Source of the DNA: an uncultured Flavobacteriaceae bacterium
GTDB lineage: Bacteria; Bacteroidota; Bacteroidia; Flavobacteriales; Flavobacteriaceae
Assembly (NCBI GenBank): GCA_943787295.1
Contig: CALSLW010000001.1
Coordinates: 186,001-250,000, forward strand
Direction: 5' to 3'
DNA length: 64,000 bases
This document shows positions 29,921 through 39,206 of this stretch, piece by piece (the first letter of the stretch is position 1; each line of letters begins with the position of its first letter). Both the position numbers and the translations under genes were made by a program. The notes under the pieces are model-generated. The model was not told the DNA's origin. It worked only from the letters and a program-made list of their open reading frames with translations, and ran no database searches.

Positions 29921-31258
29921 ATGCTAGTAGATTTTTTACCTAATATTATTTTCACGCTATTACTAATTACTGCAGTTGGCTTTTTTGCTAGAAATGTCAG
30001 GAGAATTAAGCGAAATATTTATTTAGGAAAATCGATCGATAGAACAGATCGTACTAAAGAGCGCTGGGGTAATATGGCCCGTATCGCTTTAGGGCAATCT
30101 AAAATGGTCAAAAGACCCATTGCAGGGATTCTTCATGTGGTTGTCTATGTAGGATTTATTCTGATTAATATCGAATTACTTGAAATCGTCGTCGACGGTA
30201 TCGCGGGTACACATAGGATTTTCGCCCCTTTCTTGGGCGGGTTTTACAACGTCCTTATAGCTAGTTTTGAAGTTTGTGCTGCTTTGGTACTCATCGCCGT
30301 GATCATTTTTTGGTGTAGAAGAAATGTGATTCGAATTCAACGCTTTTGGAAAGATGAGATGAATGGCTGGCCAAAGTTAGATGCCGATTTAATCTTGTAT
30401 TTCGAGGTGGTCTTAATGGGCTTATTTTTAACCATGAATGGTGCAGATTTAGCCATCCAAACAAATTTTGCCGATACCCCACGTTATGTACAAGCAGGAT
30501 CCTTTCCTGTAAGCCAATTCATCCTTCCATTATTCGACGGGATTGAATTGTCCTCGCTTATTCTTATCGAAAGAACAGCCTGGTGGATGCATATCATTGG
30601 AATCTTTTGTTTTTTGAATTATTTATACTATTCAAAGCACTTACATATCTTGTTAGCTTTCCCAAATACTTTTTTCGCGGACTTACGTCCAAAGGGACAA
30701 TTTAACAATAATGCTAATGTCACTGCAGAAGTTCAGCTAATGATGGATCCTAGCGCAGACCCTTACGCAGCGACAGATGACAGTGCCGAAGTTGAAAAGT
30801 TTGGGGCATCAGATGTGATGGATTTAAATCAAGTCCAATTGTTAAACGCTTACACTTGTACAGAGTGTGGACGTTGTACAAGCGAGTGTCCTGCTAATCA
30901 AACTGGAAAAAAATTGTCTCCTCGAAAAATCATGATGGATACTAGAGATCGCCTGACTGAGGTAGGTGACAACATAGAAAAGAACAAAGGACATTTTATC
31001 GACGACGGAAAACAATTACTAGGCGATTATATCACAAATGAAGAACTGTGGGCCTGTACCTCTTGTAATGCTTGTGTAGAAGCTTGCCCAGTTGATATCG
31101 ATCCACTTTCCATTATTATGGAGATGAGACAATACCTAGTGATGGAAGAATCTGCTGCCCCCACAGATTTAAACAATATGATGAGCAACATCGAAAACAA
31201 CGGTGCCCCTTGGCCTTTTAATCAACAAGACAGAGCCAATTGGGCCCAAGAATTATAA
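29921..31258 (+). CDS. Membrane-bound (Fe-S)-binding protein, HdrC/NarI-like electron-transfer subunit
   Basis: This 445-residue protein has about five N-terminal membrane helices (from residue 5 to about 245). Their histidines (GILHVVVYVGF, WWMHIIGIF, HLHILL) could hold haem, as in NarI-like subunits. A soluble ferredoxin domain follows with two [4Fe-4S] motifs, CTECGRCTSECP (about 310) and CTSCNACVEACP (about 378). With the CCG-domain protein two genes downstream it forms a heterodisulfide-reductase/glycolate-oxidase-like pair, probably passing electrons to or from the quinone pool. The electron donor is not evident. Confidence 0.85.
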   Translation: MLVDFLPNIIFTLLLITAVGFFARNVRRIKRNIYLGKSIDRTDRTKERWGNMARIALGQSKMVKRPIAGILHVVVYVGFILINIELLEIVVDGIAGTHRIFAPFLGGFYNVLIASFEVCAALVLIAVIIFWCRRNVIRIQRFWKDEMNGWPKLDADLILYFEVVLMGLFLTMNGADLAIQTNFADTPRYVQAGSFPVSQFILPLFDGIELSSLILIERTAWWMHIIGIFCFLNYLYYSKHLHILLAFPNTFFADLRPKGQFNNNANVTAEVQLMMDPSADPYAATDDSAEVEKFGASDVMDLNQVQLLNAYTCTECGRCTSECPANQTGKKLSPRKIMMDTRDRLTEVGDNIEKNKGHFIDDGKQLLGDYITNEELWACTSCNACVEACPVDIDPLSIIMEMRQYLVMEESAAPTDLNNMMSNIENNGAPWPFNQQDRANWAQEL

Positions 31259-31276
31259 ACCACAACACCACTAATT

Positions 31277-31723
31277 ATGCACAAAGAAGAAGCAGAAAGT
31301 TATTTACACAAAAAAGTTGAAGACGGAGAAGAAGTAAGCCCGGTATTGCCAGATGGTATTAAGAACTACCTCATTGATATCGATGGAACTATTTGCGATG
31401 ATATTCCTAACGAAGAGCCAGAGCGTATGGCCACTGCTGAACTTTATCCAGATGCTTTAGCAACCCTCAACGGTTGGTATGATCAAGGGCACTTGATCTG
31501 TTTCTTTACCTCACGTGTTGAAAGTCATAGAGATGTGACAGAAACTTGGTTAAAAGAAAATGGGTTCAAATACCACAGTCTTTTAATGGGGAAACCACGT
31601 GGTGGAAACTATCATTGGATTGACAACCACTTAGTAAAAGCGACTCGCTACAACGGTAAATTCACCGACTTAGTTGAAAAAGACGTAACCATCGAAGTGT
31701 TTGACGATGGACAACACGATTAA
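31277..31723 (+). CDS. Small HAD-superfamily phosphatase-like protein
   Basis: This 148-residue protein has the HAD motif I DIDGTICDD at about residues 33-41, motif II FFTSRVESH and the late acidic residues WIDNH and VFDDGQHD. Relatives in this group are sometimes labelled phosphoheptose isomerase, but the HAD nucleophile pair D33/D35 indicates a phosphohydrolase fold. It lies between the two Fe-S subunit genes (18 bases after, 11 before), so it is part of that operon. The substrate is unknown. Confidence 0.75.
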   Translation: MHKEEAESYLHKKVEDGEEVSPVLPDGIKNYLIDIDGTICDDIPNEEPERMATAELYPDALATLNGWYDQGHLICFFTSRVESHRDVTETWLKENGFKYHSLLMGKPRGGNYHWIDNHLVKATRYNGKFTDLVEKDVTIEVFDDGQHD

Positions 31724-31734
31724 ATAAATATGCT

Positions 31735-32517
31735 ATGATTAAAGTATCCACACTGGCAGAATGTATGGCTGAAGGGAGAAGCCCCGAAATTCTTTTTTGG
31801 GTCGGCTGTGCTGGAAGTTTTGACGAAAGAGCAAAAAAAATCACTAAGGCCTTTGTGAAAATATTGCACAATGCCGGAGTCGATTTTGCTGTTCTTGGCG
31901 CAGAAGAAAGCTGTAGTGGTGATCCAGCAAAGCGATCTGGGAATGAATTTTTATTTCAAATGCAAGCTATGACAAATATAGAAGTCATGAATGCTTATGA
32001 GGTAAAAAAAATCGTTACCACCTGTCCGCATTGTTTTAATACTTTAAAGAATGAATATCCAGAATTGGGTGGGAAGTACGAAGTGATTCATCACACCCAG
32101 CTTTTAAGAGATTTACTGGACGATGGACGCATGACCATCGCAGAAGGAACTTTTAAAGGAAAGAGAATTACCTATCACGACCCCTGTTATCTGGGACGCG
32201 CGAACAATATCTATGAAGCACCTCGCGAACTCATTAAAAAACTAGATGCAGAACTCGTGGAAATGAAAAGTTGTAAATCTAGAGGCCTGTGTTGTGGCGC
32301 AGGTGGTGCACAGATGTTTAAGGAACCAGAAAATGGAAACAAAGACATCAACATTGAACGCACTGAACAGGCTCTAGAAACCCAGCCAGATATTATTGCA
32401 GCGGGTTGCCCGTTTTGTAACACCATGTTATCTGACGGAGTTAAAAACAAAGAGAAAGAAGACAGTTTACCTGTTTTAGATCTGGCAGAAATGATTGCAA
32501 CGGCAAAAGACCTATAA
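31735..32517 (+). CDS. CCG-domain (Fe-S)-binding protein, HdrB/GlcF-like
   Basis: This 260-residue cytoplasmic subunit has two cysteine-rich CCG domains. The first is degenerate (ESCSGDP and TCPHCFNTL). The second is canonical (LCCGAGGAQMF and AAGCPFCNTML). Such domains bind a noncubane or [4Fe-4S] cluster in heterodisulfide reductase HdrB, GlcF and LutA. It probably completes the membrane electron-transfer module encoded at 29921. The stop codon abuts the next start. Confidence 0.87.
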   Translation: MIKVSTLAECMAEGRSPEILFWVGCAGSFDERAKKITKAFVKILHNAGVDFAVLGAEESCSGDPAKRSGNEFLFQMQAMTNIEVMNAYEVKKIVTTCPHCFNTLKNEYPELGGKYEVIHHTQLLRDLLDDGRMTIAEGTFKGKRITYHDPCYLGRANNIYEAPRELIKKLDAELVEMKSCKSRGLCCGAGGAQMFKEPENGNKDINIERTEQALETQPDIIAAGCPFCNTMLSDGVKNKEKEDSLPVLDLAEMIATAKDL

Positions 32518-33003
32518 ATGTTAGTCCCCTTTTCTTCTTTACCTGACCATGCCCGTGTATGGATTTATCCCGCCTCTAGACTTTTTACTGAAATTGAAAA
32601 GGAGGAGATTAGCAGAATTCTTTCTAAGTTTTTAAATCAATGGGCCACCCACGGAACTCCCTTAAAAACAGCTTTTGATCTACCTTATGATCGCTTTATT
32701 GTCATTGGTCTAGACGAAAAAGTACAAGGAGCATCCGGTTGTTCTATCGATGCTTCTGTTCATTTGATACAACAGCTAGAGGCTAAGTTCGATGTGATTC
32801 TTCTCGATAAGATGAATGTTTGCTATCGCGAAAAAGAACAAATTCTTTATACTGCTTTAAAAGAATTTCGTAAACTAGCTAAATCACCTAGGGTAAACTT
32901 AGACACCATTGTTTTCAATAATCTAGTAGTGGACAAGGCAGAATATGAAAGTATCTGGGAAGTACCGGCTTATGACAGCTGGCATGCTCGTTTCATTAAA
33001 TAA
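32518..33003 (+). CDS. Conserved protein of unknown function (often labelled ABC transporter ATPase)
   Basis: This 161-residue protein starts immediately after the CCG-domain gene. It contains no Walker A or ABC signature, so the ABC transporter ATPase label that relatives sometimes carry is not supported by the sequence. Visible features are ARVWIYPASRLFT near the N-terminus and a conserved-looking DTIVFNNLV at about 134-142. Its tight coupling to the Fe-S genes suggests a role in their assembly or in the same pathway. No domain recognised. Confidence 0.7.
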   Translation: MLVPFSSLPDHARVWIYPASRLFTEIEKEEISRILSKFLNQWATHGTPLKTAFDLPYDRFIVIGLDEKVQGASGCSIDASVHLIQQLEAKFDVILLDKMNVCYREKEQILYTALKEFRKLAKSPRVNLDTIVFNNLVVDKAEYESIWEVPAYDSWHARFIK

Positions 33004-33013
33004 AGCATTGCTT

Positions 33014-35911
33014 ATGCGTTATATTTTATTTGCACTCTTATGGGGCGGTTTATCTTTTGCCCAAACAATAGAGGATCCCTTAACAACAAGCGATTTTGAA
33101 GCTCAGCAAAAATGGGTAGACAGTGTTTATGCACAAATGTCACACGAAGAAAAAATTGGCCAATTGTTTATGGTTATGGCCTTTAGTGAACAAGGAGAGG
33201 CCCACTTTAAGCAAATCAAAAGCCAAGTAGAAGATTATCACCTTGGTGGAATTATCTTTTCTTTAGGAGGCCCAGTAGAGCAAACCCGCTGGCTTAATAA
33301 GCTGCAACAATCCAGTAAAACTCCACTTTTAATTGGGATGGATGCAGAATGGGGTGTGGCGATGCGTTTAGATTCAGTTCAAGCCTTTCCATGGAATATG
33401 ACCCTGGGGGCGATTCAAGACAATAAGCTAGTCGAGGCGGTAGGAAACCGTATCGGGGAACAAGCAAAACGTTTAGGGGTGCATATCAATTTTGCCCCAG
33501 ATGTTGATATTAATACAAACCCTAAGAACCCAATCATTGGAAATCGTTCTTTCGGGGAAGAAAAGGTGAATGTCACCCAAAAAGGACTCGCTTTTATGCA
33601 AGGAATGCATCGAGCCGGCGTGCTTTCTTCTGCTAAGCATTTTCCAGGGCATGGCGATACCGCCAAAGATTCTCATTTAGACCTGCCTATAATTCGTTTT
33701 GATGAAGAACGTTTGCTGTCAACAGAGATCTATCCTTTTGATCGTTTAATGGAAGCTGGTGTATCTTCTGTCATGGTTGGGCATTTAAATGTTCCCGCAT
33801 TAGAAGAAGGGATTCCTTCCTCGCTTTCAAAAAAGATTATTGACGAGATTTTAATCAAGCGAAACAATTACAAAGGGCTAATCATTACAGATGCATTAAA
33901 TATGGGAGCAGCCTCAGAAGTGTCTAAAATTTACAGCATCGATGTGGCGGCTTTTTTAGCGGGTAATGATATTCTTCTAATTCCTAACGATCTTAATAAA
34001 GCCGTAAAAAAAATGAAGCGTGCTTTTAAACAGAATAAATTTTCTGAGGAACGTTTAGCCCATTCCGTTAAAAAGATATTAAAAGCAAAATATAAAGTTG
34101 GTTTAGCGAACTTTTCTCCTATTCCAATTGATGGAATCTCTGAAGATATTAACGCTGCTGTAGACGATTATTTGATCCACAAGGCCATGGGCGAGGCCAT
34201 TACTTTAGTGAAGAATGATGCGGTTTTACCGCTGAAGGAAAAAGAGGTGATCGGTTTTTTGTCTTTAGGAGATGATGAGGGAGAAGACTTTTATCAAAGC
34301 CTAGCAGCAGAACGCATTCTTCAGCGTCTTACTTTTACTGGGGATGTTCCTACTGTGCTTAACGCAGCGAAAGACCTATCAACCATAGTAGTTGGTTTTC
34401 ATCGTTCTAATGCAAATCCATGGAAGGCTTCTGATTTCTCCTTAGAAGAGAGAGAACTTTTAGCAGCATTAAATCAAACGCACAAAGTTGTTTTGGCCAC
34501 ATTTGTAAAGCCATATGCTTTGTCAAAACTAGAAGATCTAACTTCATATGAAGGCATTATTGTAGGCTATCAAAACAATACGCCTGCACAAAAACAAGTC
34601 GCACAATTGATCCTTGGGAAGCGAGGGGCAAAGGGAAAACTACCAGTTTCGATTCATCCTGATTTTCCTGTTGGGCATGGGATTGAATCTACTTTGGCAC
34701 CGCAGGGGCTCCAAAATGTGACACCCTTTGATGTAGGAATAGACAGTTCTGCTCTTTTAGAATTAGATAATTTAGCTCAAATCACACTGGATTCTCTAAT
34801 TGCTCCAGGCTTTCAAATTTTAGCGGCAAGAAAAGGAAAGGTGTTTTATCATAAGGCCTTTGGTCATCATACATTTGCTAAAAAGCAGGCGGTTCAATTA
34901 ACCGATGTTTATGATGTCGCCTCCTTGACAAAAATATTAGCCGCTTTACCACTACTGATACAAGAGATTGATCAAAAAAAGATGTCTTTTGAAAGTACTT
35001 TAGGCTCACTTTCAAATCAATTTAAAGGCACGAATAAAGCCGATTTGACCTTTAAAGAAGTCTTGTCTCATCAAGCGGGAATAACTCCGTGGATTCCCTT
35101 CTATAAAGAGACTTTGAGGGAAAGGGATGCTAAACGTTTACGTAAATACTACCGTTCAAATGCTTCTAAGCGTTTTTCTATCGAGGTAGCAAAAGGGATT
35201 TATGGCCGTTCTTCTTTAGCCAGTGATCAATTAGCGGTTTTAATCCAGAGTGATTTGACCGAGAAGGGCTATCGCTATTCTGACCTTCCGTTGATTTTTA
35301 TGCAGCACATCCTAGAAGAGCGCTATGACACCGGCTTAGATCAATTGGCTGATGAACGTATTTTTAGACCTTTAGGCCTAAGTGTAACGGGCTATAATGC
35401 GCATAAAACGTTACCAGAAAATCGCATTGTACCTTCTGAAGTGGATGACTATTTTCGGCAACAAGAATTGCGGGGTTATGTGCATGATATGACTGCAGCT
35501 TTACAAGGAGGAGTGAGTGGTCATGCAGGACTGTTTTCTAACGCGCTAGAAGTGGCGACCATTATGCAAATGTATTTGCAAAAAGGAAGCTATGAAGGAA
35601 AGCAATTCTTTGGTTCGGCGACTTTTGACGCCTTTAATCAATGTTATTACTGTGACCAAGAGAACAGGAGAGGAGTGGGCCTTGATAAACCGCAACTGTG
35701 GGGAGGTGGAATGGTTTTTGATGGGATTTCTCCTGAGAGTTTTGGTCATGCTGGATTTACTGGGACTTATGCCTGGGCAGATCCTGAGACACAAATCGTA
35801 TTTGTATTTTTATCAAACAGAACATATCCTTCTGCAAAAAATCGGAAGCTAATTGAGCAAAGTATTCGTCCACGAATGCTTAAATTAGTGCATGATGCTA
35901 TTCTATACTAA
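33014..35911 (+). CDS. Fused GH3 beta-N-acetylhexosaminidase and serine beta-lactamase-like protein
   Basis: This 965-residue secreted protein starts at the ATG at 33014, which gives the signal peptide MRYILFALLWGGLSFAQ. The frame extends to 32945 but overlaps the previous gene. Residues about 25-590 form a NagZ-type GH3 enzyme. AKHFPGHGDTAKDSHLD near residue 208 carries the catalytic His-Asp dyad, and the Asp of IITDALNMGA near 294 is the nucleophile. Residues about 600-965 form a class C beta-lactamase/DD-peptidase-like domain with SLTK near 637, YSD near 754 and HAG near 914. It probably removes GlcNAc from muropeptides and acts on peptides or esters, in murein recycling. Confidence 0.92.
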   Translation: MRYILFALLWGGLSFAQTIEDPLTTSDFEAQQKWVDSVYAQMSHEEKIGQLFMVMAFSEQGEAHFKQIKSQVEDYHLGGIIFSLGGPVEQTRWLNKLQQSSKTPLLIGMDAEWGVAMRLDSVQAFPWNMTLGAIQDNKLVEAVGNRIGEQAKRLGVHINFAPDVDINTNPKNPIIGNRSFGEEKVNVTQKGLAFMQGMHRAGVLSSAKHFPGHGDTAKDSHLDLPIIRFDEERLLSTEIYPFDRLMEAGVSSVMVGHLNVPALEEGIPSSLSKKIIDEILIKRNNYKGLIITDALNMGAASEVSKIYSIDVAAFLAGNDILLIPNDLNKAVKKMKRAFKQNKFSEERLAHSVKKILKAKYKVGLANFSPIPIDGISEDINAAVDDYLIHKAMGEAITLVKNDAVLPLKEKEVIGFLSLGDDEGEDFYQSLAAERILQRLTFTGDVPTVLNAAKDLSTIVVGFHRSNANPWKASDFSLEERELLAALNQTHKVVLATFVKPYALSKLEDLTSYEGIIVGYQNNTPAQKQVAQLILGKRGAKGKLPVSIHPDFPVGHGIESTLAPQGLQNVTPFDVGIDSSALLELDNLAQITLDSLIAPGFQILAARKGKVFYHKAFGHHTFAKKQAVQLTDVYDVASLTKILAALPLLIQEIDQKKMSFESTLGSLSNQFKGTNKADLTFKEVLSHQAGITPWIPFYKETLRERDAKRLRKYYRSNASKRFSIEVAKGIYGRSSLASDQLAVLIQSDLTEKGYRYSDLPLIFMQHILEERYDTGLDQLADERIFRPLGLSVTGYNAHKTLPENRIVPSEVDDYFRQQELRGYVHDMTAALQGGVSGHAGLFSNALEVATIMQMYLQKGSYEGKQFFGSATFDAFNQCYYCDQENRRGVGLDKPQLWGGGMVFDGISPESFGHAGFTGTYAWADPETQIVFVFLSNRTYPSAKNRKLIEQSIRPRMLKLVHDAILY

Positions 35912-37036
35912 ATGAAAATTGCTATTGTTTGTTATCCCACCTTTGGTGGAAGTGGAGTGGTCGCGACAGAATTAGGCCTGGCCTTATCTCATCGCGGACA
36001 CGAAGTACATTTTATTACCTATAAGCAACCGGTACGGTTAGAGATTTTAAACAGTAGTTTACATTTCCATGAAGTAAATGTACCTGACTATCCACTGTTT
36101 CATTATCAGCCTTATGAGTTAGCGCTATCGAGTAAGTTAGTTGACACAGTGAAAACTTATGGGATTGAATTGCTACATGTACACTATGCTATACCTCATG
36201 CTTATGCTGGCTATATGGCGAAACAGATGCTAAAAGATCAAGGGATTGATTTGCCTATAGTAACTACCCTTCACGGAACAGATGTAACCCTAGTAGGGAA
36301 ACACCCTTTCTATAAGCCTGCGGTGGCCTTTAGTATTAATCATTCTGACTGTGTTACTTCAGTTTCTGAAAGTTTAAAACAAGATACCCTTGATGTTTTT
36401 GAGGTGCATAAAGAGATTAAGGTAATCCCTAATTTTGTCGACTTTTCTAAGCATCAGCATCACGACGAAGATTGCCAGCGCAGTTTGATTGCACAAGACG
36501 ATCAAAAAATCATTACGCATATCAGTAACTTTAGAAAGGTGAAGCGAATCGATGATGTAATCGAAGTGTTTTATCGTGTTCAAAAAGAAGTCAATTCCAT
36601 TTTGATTATGGTGGGAGATGGACCAGAGCGCTTAAAAGCCATGGAGGCTTGCGAAAAGTTAGGAATAGATGATCGGGTAAAGTTTTTAGGGAAAAGCAAC
36701 CAAGTATATCAAATCTTATGTTATTCTGATTTGTTTCTACTGCCATCTGCTTCAGAGAGTTTTGGGCTTGCAGCCCTCGAAGCTATGATGATGCGTGTAC
36801 CCGTTATTTCAACTAATGTAGGCGGTTTACCAGAAGTCAATATTGATGGTGAATCAGGTTATCTTTTTGGCTTAGGGGATGTCTCGAATATGGCAGATAA
36901 ATCAATCAGTTTGCTCAAGGATGATGAAAAATTAGAAAGCATGAAAGACAGCGCATATGCCTTAGCCAAAAGGTTTGACATCGACGCTGTTGTTAATCAA
37001 TACATTGCGGTTTATAAAGATGCCTTAGTGCGCTAG
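35912..37036 (+). CDS. bshA: N-acetyl-alpha-D-glucosaminyl L-malate synthase BshA
   Basis: This 374-residue GT4 glycosyltransferase joins UDP-GlcNAc and L-malate in the first step of bacillithiol synthesis. It has the N-terminal glycine loop YPTFGGSGVVATELG and YAIPHAYAGYMAKQM, ending with the nucleotide-sugar EX7E region SASESFGLAALEAMM and the GGLPEV motif. The length equals the family. Its start abuts the stop of the GH3 fusion gene. Bacillithiol would serve as the major low-molecular-weight thiol. No bshB or bshC gene is seen in this window. Confidence 0.93.
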   Translation: MKIAIVCYPTFGGSGVVATELGLALSHRGHEVHFITYKQPVRLEILNSSLHFHEVNVPDYPLFHYQPYELALSSKLVDTVKTYGIELLHVHYAIPHAYAGYMAKQMLKDQGIDLPIVTTLHGTDVTLVGKHPFYKPAVAFSINHSDCVTSVSESLKQDTLDVFEVHKEIKVIPNFVDFSKHQHHDEDCQRSLIAQDDQKIITHISNFRKVKRIDDVIEVFYRVQKEVNSILIMVGDGPERLKAMEACEKLGIDDRVKFLGKSNQVYQILCYSDLFLLPSASESFGLAALEAMMMRVPVISTNVGGLPEVNIDGESGYLFGLGDVSNMADKSISLLKDDEKLESMKDSAYALAKRFDIDAVVNQYIAVYKDALVR

Positions 37037-37038
37037 CC

Positions 37039-39096
37039 CTATTGTGGGTGATAAATGCGCTCTGCATTCGCATAAATCGTCTCTTTTTCAAAGGTCATCT
37101 TCTTTGTTTTAAACTGAGTGTATAACTCCATTTGATCTCCATAATGAGGTGAGTCGGGATGGTCTGAGGATCCATAAGAAATCACCGACTCAATTTCTGG
37201 TCCATCTGGAGTGAATTTGACTAATTCGATATAAGATTCTCCCGCTACTACTTTTACTTTCCCGTCTTTGTATGACACAGCAGACATGGCAGTAACTACG
37301 TCGTTCATGCCAAAAACAGGAAGTTCTTTTTTCCCTCTAACTAATTTTTGATAATCCCCTAGTGCCACTTCGGTTGTGCCAAAATACTTTAGCATATGCG
37401 CCTTGACTTCTTTAAATGCTTTTACTAAGATGGCAGTTGGAATAATTTTAGGTTCTGGTAATTGGTAGTAGTAAGGTCCTAATTTATGATACAACATTAG
37501 GTAAGTCCCTGCACCAATTGATGTAGCCGTTGCTTTGCGGTCCCAGTTTTGTACACGTCGCACTAGATCACTTATTTCTGGGTATTTATCTGCCTCCATT
37601 TTCTCTAGATAATTGATATTCATCCAAGAGTATACAAAGGGTTTAGGGAGTTGGTTGTCGTATTTAATGCGTTTAAAGTCGGCATAAGACATCTTGTCTT
37701 CTGCCTCAATTAAATGCATCAAGCGGGTAGAGCGATTGTTGTGATAAGTTTCAAAGTTAGCCGCTTTAGCATAATCGTCTGGATTGGGATTATTAGCCTT
37801 GTCTGAAGAGAAAAACGGACTGTGATTCGCATTGTAAAAATAGCCAGAAGAAGGTTGGATTACTTGGGGGAGTTCTTCAATGTCATAAGTTTCTGTCCAG
37901 AGGGTTTTGCGGGTATTTCCTGGGACAACTTCCTTCCAGTTGTAGCCTTCAGCACGTTTAGGGATTAGGCCATTTGAGATGTAAAAAATAGTGTCGTTTT
38001 TATCTGCATACCCAATATTATAACCCGGTAAAGCTTTCATTTTTAAGATGTCATAGAACTCACTAAAGGAAGTTGCTTTATTCATGCGCCACCATTGTTC
38101 TAAAGCTCTAATCTCATATAAGGCTGGAGTACGAACAGCATAGTAACCCGATTTGTTTTTTAAGGTAGGACCAAAGATACTTTCATAGTATTTTTTAGAA
38201 ATCTTGAACGGAATCCCTAATACTTTGATATTGAGCTTAGCTTTCTTTTTCTCGAGTGTTAGGTATTTATCATCGACCTTGTATTGCCCTTTTTTTGTGG
38301 GGTGCATTTCGAGTTTAAAGACATCTGTCTTGTCAGGGTAGTTAACGGTATGTGACCAGCCTAGGTGTTGATTAGCTCCAATCAAAATACTGGGTGTTCC
38401 AGCAAATAAAGCTCCAATAATATTAGTGCCTTCTTCGCTGCATAAATGTGCTTCATACCAGGAGACGGGACCGTCTAAAGGTTGGTGAGTGTTGATGGCA
38501 AGATAGGTGTTGCCATCTGTGGTTTTACTGCTATTAAAAGCGAAGGTGTTAGAGCCCGTAATTTCTTCCTGTGAGGCTTCGAGCTTAACGTTATTGCCAA
38601 TAATACGTTGGACCCAATAATCTCCTCGAGAAGAGACAAAGAGTTGTAATTGTGCATAGCGCAGCATCATCTTTGGGGTAAGGGGAAATAAATCATCTTC
38701 TAAAACCTCCTGGGGATGTGTGCTAGCGTATTTATTGAGGGCCTGTGCATAGGCTTCGGCTATTTTCTTGTATTCAGGGCTAATCTTTTGATCATATTCC
38801 TTTTCTATGATTTCTTTAGAACCAATAAACTGTGAGATAAAGTCGGCCCCAGCCCCTTTAGTCCCGATGTGTTTTCCTAAAAGTGCATTCCCTGCTAAGT
38901 AACCTTGCTGAATGGTTTTAAAGTCATCTTCTGCATGTGCCCAGGCTAATCCATAGGCTACATCTGCATCTGTTTTACCAAATATATGAGGTACCCCAAA
39001 GTTATCCCGGACAATTTCTACGTCTTGGGGATTGATTTGAGCGAAGGTATTAGTGTATAGGAGGGTTAACCCCACAAGAGTTAGCAAGTTTTTCAT
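37039..39096 (-). CDS. Penicillin acylase family protein
   Basis: This is a 685-residue secreted Ntn hydrolase. The ATG at 39096 is chosen because it begins the signal peptide MKNLLTLVGLTLLYTNTFAQ; the open frame runs to 39150. The enzyme self-cleaves before the N-terminal nucleophile S182 in TGSNTFAF. The A chain carries VEIVRDNFGVPHIFG. It resembles the penicillin/acyl-homoserine-lactone acylase family (PvdQ/QuiP type), so the substrate may be a beta-lactam, an acyl homoserine lactone or another amide. It converges on bshA with two bases between them and is the last gene of the pterin-dehydratase run. Confidence 0.88.
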   Translation of the reverse strand: MKNLLTLVGLTLLYTNTFAQINPQDVEIVRDNFGVPHIFGKTDADVAYGLAWAHAEDDFKTIQQGYLAGNALLGKHIGTKGAGADFISQFIGSKEIIEKEYDQKISPEYKKIAEAYAQALNKYASTHPQEVLEDDLFPLTPKMMLRYAQLQLFVSSRGDYWVQRIIGNNVKLEASQEEITGSNTFAFNSSKTTDGNTYLAINTHQPLDGPVSWYEAHLCSEEGTNIIGALFAGTPSILIGANQHLGWSHTVNYPDKTDVFKLEMHPTKKGQYKVDDKYLTLEKKKAKLNIKVLGIPFKISKKYYESIFGPTLKNKSGYYAVRTPALYEIRALEQWWRMNKATSFSEFYDILKMKALPGYNIGYADKNDTIFYISNGLIPKRAEGYNWKEVVPGNTRKTLWTETYDIEELPQVIQPSSGYFYNANHSPFFSSDKANNPNPDDYAKAANFETYHNNRSTRLMHLIEAEDKMSYADFKRIKYDNQLPKPFVYSWMNINYLEKMEADKYPEISDLVRRVQNWDRKATATSIGAGTYLMLYHKLGPYYYQLPEPKIIPTAILVKAFKEVKAHMLKYFGTTEVALGDYQKLVRGKKELPVFGMNDVVTAMSAVSYKDGKVKVVAGESYIELVKFTPDGPEIESVISYGSSDHPDSPHYGDQMELYTQFKTKKMTFEKETIYANAERIYHPQ

Positions 39097-39112
39097 AAAG
39101 ATAATATTGAAT

Positions 39113-39202
39113 TTAAAGGAACAGCGAAGTATACAATCGGTAGGCGACATACACCCCAGTTACCGACCAAATCCACCATCTATTTTTCATGTACCATTCC
39201 AT
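39113..39202 (-). CDS. Small single-pass membrane protein (29 aa)
   Basis: A 29-codon ORF starts four bases after the pterin dehydratase stop and ends 16 bases before the acylase start, all on the minus strand. It encodes a basic N-terminus, KNRWWIWSVTGVYVAYRL, then a hydrophobic helix, fitting a short membrane anchor. The start could be the ATG at 39202 or 39190. The tight spacing argues for a real gene. No function is known. Confidence 0.55.
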   Translation of the reverse strand: MEWYMKNRWWIWSVTGVYVAYRLYTSLFL

Positions 39203-39206
39203 AATT

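Noticed and set aside
32945-33013. Upstream extension of the GH3 fusion gene
   Set aside because: Lies inside the preceding gene, and the ATG at 33014 begins a good signal peptide.
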